Below, piece after piece: positions 60,683-64,000 of a stretch of 64,000 nucleotides of DNA; the first letter of the stretch is position 1, and each line of letters opens with the position of its first letter. The notes below the pieces were generated by a model. The model had not been told where the DNA came from. It saw only the letters and a list, made by a program, of their open reading frames with translations, and made no database searches. A program made the translations under genes and the position numbers. Source of the DNA: Streptomyces sp. NBC_00440 (GTDB taxonomy: Bacteria; Actinomycetota; Actinomycetes; Streptomycetales; Streptomycetaceae); the NCBI RefSeq assembly GCF_036014215.1, contig NZ_CP107921.1:7995501-8059500 (forward strand), written 5' to 3'.

Positions 60683-61657
60683 TCAGAGTGCGCAGCGGAA
60701 CCCGCCGTGGCCCGTCGTGCTGTCGGGTGTGTTCGAGGTACGGGCGGCCACCCGGTAGCGATTGCAGTACGAACGGTGGCAGAGGTACGAACCGCCGCGC
60801 AGCACCCGGTTCTCACCGGTGGGCGGCCCGGTGGGGTCGGTACGCGTCTCCGGGCGGTCGGCGCTGTGCCAGTCGGGGCTGAAACGGTCGGCGCACCACT
60901 CCCAGACATTGCCCGAAGTGTTGTGCAGCCCGTAGCCGTTGGGGGCGTACGCGGTGGCCGGGACGGTGCCCGCGCGGCCGCCCGCACGGGGGTCCCGTAC
61001 GGGGAAGTCGCCCTGCCAGATGTTGCAGCGGTCCCTGCCGCGCGGCGTCAGCTCGTCGCCCCACGGGAAGCGGAGCCCGGCCGGCCCGCCGCGGGCAGCC
61101 TTCTCCCACTCGGCCTCGGTGGGCAGCCGCTTGCCCGCCCAGCGGGCGTAGGCGTTCGCGTCGTTCCAGGACATATGCACCACCGGGTGGCCCCGGCGGT
61201 CCCCGACCGATGACCCCGGGCCTTCGGGGGCGCGCCAGTACGCACCGGTCACCGCTCGCCACCAGGGCGCTCCGGGGACGGTGCCCGGCAGCACCGCGTG
61301 GCGCGCCTGCGGGGGTACGAAGGAGCCGAACACATAGGACCAGCCGATGAGTTCGGCCTCGGTGCGGTATCCGGTCGCCTTCACGAAGGCGGCGAAGCTG
61401 CCGTTGGTGACACACGCCGCGTCGATGTGGAACGCGCCGACGGCCACCTCCCTGACCGGCCCCTCACCATCGGCCGGAAACGCGTCGGCGTCGTCGCCGC
61501 CCATCAGGAACGGCCCGCCCGGGACGGGCACCATGCCGCGCAGCACATCGGCGGGGCGGCGCTCGGGTATGGCGAAGTCCGCCGGGGGAGCGGACGGGGA
61601 CATGATGGCGCCGGGGGCCGGGGCCGATTCCCGCGCGGGTCCGCAGCACGCACTCAT
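60683..61657 (-). CDS. Formylglycine-generating enzyme (sulfatase activator)
   Basis: A 324-residue FGE/SUMF1-type protein. Family blocks: VPVPGGPFLMGGDDADAFPA, VVHMSWNDANAYARWAGKRL, EAEWEKAARGG, NTSGNVWEWCADRF and GGSYLCHRSYCNRYRVAART, where the two cysteines are the copper ligands of the active site; SNTPDSTTGHGGFRC closes it. It oxidises the cysteine of a C-x-P-x-R motif in a sulfatase to formylglycine, using O2. The ATG at 61657 overlaps the stop of the ROK gene (ATGA), and a sulfatase gene with the CTPAR motif lies divergently beyond. The context makes the role clear. Confidence 0.93.
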   Translation of the reverse strand: MSACCGPARESAPAPGAIMSPSAPPADFAIPERRPADVLRGMVPVPGGPFLMGGDDADAFPADGEGPVREVAVGAFHIDAACVTNGSFAAFVKATGYRTEAELIGWSYVFGSFVPPQARHAVLPGTVPGAPWWRAVTGAYWRAPEGPGSSVGDRRGHPVVHMSWNDANAYARWAGKRLPTEAEWEKAARGGPAGLRFPWGDELTPRGRDRCNIWQGDFPVRDPRAGGRAGTVPATAYAPNGYGLHNTSGNVWEWCADRFSPDWHSADRPETRTDPTGPPTGENRVLRGGSYLCHRSYCNRYRVAARTSNTPDSTTGHGGFRCAL

Positions 61658-62946
61658 CGGACGCTCTCCTTGCTGTCTGCACCGCTCACCGCGGTCTCTG
61701 CTCCGGCCCGGCCGGCCCGGCCTGGCCCGTACTCATCCTGCCCGGCCGTGCCGGGGACCGGCCGGTCGAGCAGTTCGTCCACGTTCTGGCCGGTGGTGCG
61801 GAGCAGCAGCGCCACACCGCCGAGCGCGGCCGCGTCGGCGCCGAGGGCCGAACCGCACACGGTGATGGTACGGGGAGCGGACGGCAGGGACAGGGTCGCG
61901 AGCTGCTCGCGGATCGGGGCCAGCACGAGTGCGTCGAGTACGGCCGGTTCGCCGTAGACCACGATGCATTCGGGGTCGACATGGGCGGCCAGGGCCGCGA
62001 GGACCCGGCCCGCGGTGGTGGCCGCGCCGCGCAGCACGGCGGCCACGTCCGGCTGGCCCCCGGCGGCGAGCGCGATGAGCCCGGCCGCGTCGCCGACCGC
62101 CACACCGCGCTCCGCGCAGGCGGCCAGCAGCGCCGGAATCCGGATGACCCCCTCCAGGCACCCCCGGCCGCCGCAGTGGCAGACCGGTCCTTCGGGATCG
62201 CAGCTGGTGTGGCCGATCTCGCCGGCCGCGCCGTGGGCGCCGTGCACCAGCACACCGTTCACGACGAGCCCGCCGCCGACCCCGTGCGACCAGGCGAGGA
62301 AGACGGTGTTGTCGTGGCCCCGGGCCGCACCCCAGGTGACTTCGGCCAGTGCGGCGAGACGTGAGTTGTTCTCGGTGGCGACGGGCACACCGAAGTGGCT
62401 GCCGAGCGCCGCGGCGACGTGCTGGGCGAACGGCGTCTTCCGGTCCGGGTCCCCGGACGCCGGGTTCTGGACGAAACCGGGCAGGCCGAGGCCGATTCCC
62501 TCGACGGGCGCCAGGCTGATCCCCTCCCGGCGTACGAGCTCCCCGACCGCCGCGATCGCCTGCTCGGCCCGCTCGGCGGGACCGCTGTCCACGGGCAGCG
62601 GGGCGCTGAACCGGCCGACCACCTCATGGGCGCAGTTGGCGATGACCACATGGATCCGGTTGCGCTGGAGGTCGATACCGATCAGCTCGGCGCCGCGCGC
62701 GTTGAGCGAGATCTCCAGGGCGGGCCTGCCACGTCCGCGGGGCAGCGCGGAGTCCGCCGCGGGCTGCTCCACGACCGCTTTGCGCTCCAGCAGGTCGGAG
62801 ACGATCGCGAACAGGGTGGTACGGGAGAGACCGGTCCTCGCCTTCAGCTCGCCACGGCTGAGAGCGCCGGAGCGGCGCAGCTCGCCGAGGACGGCGGCTT
62901 CATTGGCCCTGCGGAGGCGCTGCAAGGCATCGGTCGGTTCCGTCAT
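61654..62946 (-). CDS. ROK-family transcriptional repressor
   Basis: A 430-residue ROK protein. The N-terminal winged helix is LRRSGALSRGELKARTGLSR and TTLFAIVSDLLERKAV. The sugar-kinase-like domain carries the ROK signature (GIGLGLPGFVQNPASG, GVGGGLVVNGVLVHGAHGAA) and the zinc site CHCGGRGCLE. Such repressors respond to sugars or sugar derivatives. Translation is coupled to the FGE gene downstream by a 4-base overlap, and the divergent sulfatase is the probable target, so the ligand may be a desulfated sugar. Start: ATG at 62946; the -35 TTGACA on the minus strand lies 31 bases before it. Confidence 0.9.
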   Translation of the reverse strand: MTEPTDALQRLRRANEAAVLGELRRSGALSRGELKARTGLSRTTLFAIVSDLLERKAVVEQPAADSALPRGRGRPALEISLNARGAELIGIDLQRNRIHVVIANCAHEVVGRFSAPLPVDSGPAERAEQAIAAVGELVRREGISLAPVEGIGLGLPGFVQNPASGDPDRKTPFAQHVAAALGSHFGVPVATENNSRLAALAEVTWGAARGHDNTVFLAWSHGVGGGLVVNGVLVHGAHGAAGEIGHTSCDPEGPVCHCGGRGCLEGVIRIPALLAACAERGVAVGDAAGLIALAAGGQPDVAAVLRGAATTAGRVLAALAAHVDPECIVVYGEPAVLDALVLAPIREQLATLSLPSAPRTITVCGSALGADAAALGGVALLLRTTGQNVDELLDRPVPGTAGQDEYGPGRAGRAGAETAVSGADSKESVR

Positions 62947-62976
62947 GGACGCATGGTCTGCCGGTCGATCGGATTC

Positions 62977-63050
62977 TGTCAACGCGGCGGAAGAATTCAC
63001 ACGCAATTTATTCCCGAGGGTTGACGTAAAAAACCCGGCGTCCCTACAGT
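62977..63050. promoter_or_regulatory. Divergent sulfatase / ROK promoter region
   Basis: On the plus strand, TTGACG (63021-63026) and TACAGT (63045-63050), 18 bases apart, form a good promoter for the sulfatase gene. On the minus strand TTGACA (62982-62977) is a -35 for the ROK gene. The intervening 38 bases are AT-rich (AATTTATTCCC) and flanked by the inverted GTCAAC/GTTGAC halves, suiting a ROK repressor operator. Confidence 0.6.
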
Positions 63051-63198
63051 TCCCGGCAATTGCCTGCCGTACGACATCCGTTGCCCACCACGGAACCCAC
63101 CGGCACGACACATGCCGGCCCACCGCACACCGCAACACGGCACACCGGCACCCCGCACACCGCGTCACGAACGACTCCACCGGAAGGGCGGCCAGCCC

Positions 63199-64000
63199 AT
63201 GGCTCCGCGCAACGTCCTGTTCCTGATGACCGATCAACACCGGGTCGACACCCTGGGCTGCTACGGCAACCCCCTGGTGAAGACCCCGGCCCTGGACGCC
63301 CTGGCGGCGGAGGGCACCCGCTTCGACCGCTTCTACACACCCACCGCGATCTGCACACCGGCGCGTGCCTCCCTCGCCACCGGCCTCCACCCGTTCCGCC
63401 ACGGAATGCTGAACAACCCCGAGCGCAACGGGGGCAGCAAGGACGAGCTGGACGACGAGAGCCCGATGCTCTGGCGCCAGTTGATGGACCACGGCTACCA
63501 GGTCGGCCACGCGGGCAAGTGGCACATCGGCCGGGAGCGCGGGCCCGAGTTCTACGGGATGGACGGCGAGCACCTGCCCGGTGCGCTCAACCCCGTACAC
63601 CACCCCTCGTACGAGAAGTGGCTGGAGGACAACGGCTTTCCGCCCTTCGCCGTCACCGAGCCCGTCTTCGGCGCGGCCGCCAACGGCACCGGCCGCGGAC
63701 ACCTGATCGCCGGCCGCCTCCAGCAGCCCCCCGAGGCCACCATCGAGGCGTTCCTCACCGACCGGACCCTCGGCCTGCTCGACCGGTACGCGGCCGACTG
63801 GAAGGCGACCGGCAGACCGTTCATGCTGTCCTGCCACTGGTACGGCCCGCACCTGCCGTATCTGATCCCCGACCACTACTACGACATGTACGACCCCGAC
63901 GACGTGCCACTGCCCGCTTCGATGGCGGAGACCTTCGCCGGGAAGCCCGCAGTGCAGCGCCAGTACAGCGCGTACTGGTCGTCCGACGGGTTCGACGCCG
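63199..64000 (+). CDS. Type I sulfatase, N-terminal part (cut by right edge)
   Basis: The first 267 residues of an arylsulfatase-like enzyme. NVLFLMTDQHRVDTLGCYG (residues 5-23) opens the alkaline-phosphatase-type fold; CTPAR at residues 52-56 is the formylglycine motif in TAICTPARASLATG, so residue 52 would be oxidised by the FGE encoded two genes away. GYQVGHAGKWHIG and SCHWYGPHLPYLIPDHYYDM are further metal and substrate contacts. No signal peptide is evident, so it may act in the cytoplasm on an imported sulfated sugar. Start: ATG at 63199. The C-terminal part is missing. Confidence 0.92.
   Translation, partial: MAPRNVLFLMTDQHRVDTLGCYGNPLVKTPALDALAAEGTRFDRFYTPTAICTPARASLATGLHPFRHGMLNNPERNGGSKDELDDESPMLWRQLMDHGYQVGHAGKWHIGRERGPEFYGMDGEHLPGALNPVHHPSYEKWLEDNGFPPFAVTEPVFGAAANGTGRGHLIAGRLQQPPEATIEAFLTDRTLGLLDRYAADWKATGRPFMLSCHWYGPHLPYLIPDHYYDMYDPDDVPLPASMAETFAGKPAVQRQYSAYWSSDGFDA

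Noticed and set aside
1..64000. CRISPR arrays, tRNA/rRNA genes, insertion sequences and prophage genes
   Set aside because: No spacer-like regular repeats of CRISPR length, no tRNA T-loop plus acceptor pairs, and no transposase, integrase or phage structural frames were seen. The tandem arrays listed have units of only 11-15 bp.

Overview
The window is chromosomal DNA from a high-GC actinomycete, almost certainly Streptomyces. The evidence is the strong G/C bias at third codon positions, frequent GTG and some TTG starts, AGGAG-type ribosome binding sites, typical Streptomyces families (DUF6397, DUF6629-like, DUF4383, SWIM/SNF2 pair, roadblock protein, MarR/GntR/ROK regulators) and a GH19 chitinase with a DasR-like site. 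There are 59 protein-coding genes, including partial genes at both edges. I see no tRNA, rRNA, CRISPR array, insertion sequence or prophage.

Layout. 1-2.2 kb: the edge of a small membrane protein gene, a decayed FAD-monooxygenase fragment and a stand-alone murE paralogue. 3.2-11.1 kb: a minus-strand catabolic cluster for a quaternary amine, amino alcohol or aldehyde. It comprises two aldehyde dehydrogenases, a GMC choline-dehydrogenase-like oxidase and an amino acid/choline permease, headed by a GAF-type regulator, with twin 17-bp repeats upstream. 11.1-16 kb: a Tat-exported amidase, an acetamidase/formamidase translationally coupled to its own permease, and a xylulokinase. 16.4-20.6 kb: a coupled SNF2 helicase and SWIM zinc-finger pair. 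20.8-25.4 kb: a fatty acid desaturase, small membrane proteins, a methyltransferase and a flavin/F420 oxidase-like protein.

25.5-29.6 kb is the most unusual stretch. It holds an orphan roadblock protein, a DUF6397 protein, a helix-turn-helix/Clp-N protein whose promoter is buried in two near-identical palindromes and predicts a leaderless mRNA, and a protein whose N-terminal half I read as a caspase fold that has lost both catalytic residues. 30-41.7 kb: asparagine synthetase with a strong terminator, an anti-sigma-type ATPase, an SRPBCC protein, a PRC/DUF2382 stress protein, DUF1275 and DUF6629-like membrane proteins, an antitoxin-like peptide, MgtC, chitinase, a cupin, and a cold-shock pair (DEAD-box helicase and CspA). 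The helicase leader can fold so as to hide its ribosome binding site.

42-50.3 kb: a MarR regulator, divergent ATP-dependent DNA ligase and LigD-type polymerase genes (NHEJ-like), a type II NADH dehydrogenase, a methyltransferase, a degenerate PAP2-like membrane protein and a coupled von Willebrand-factor/secreted-protein pair. 50.4-64 kb: an HD protein, a GlxA-type AraC regulator, a VOC protein, an MFS exporter with a GntR regulator, a small secreted protein, an amino acid permease and a FUSC protein. It ends with a self-contained sulfatase unit: a divergent sulfatase (cut by the right edge), a ROK regulator and the formylglycine-generating enzyme that would activate the sulfatase. Functions are read from motifs by eye; no database search was run.
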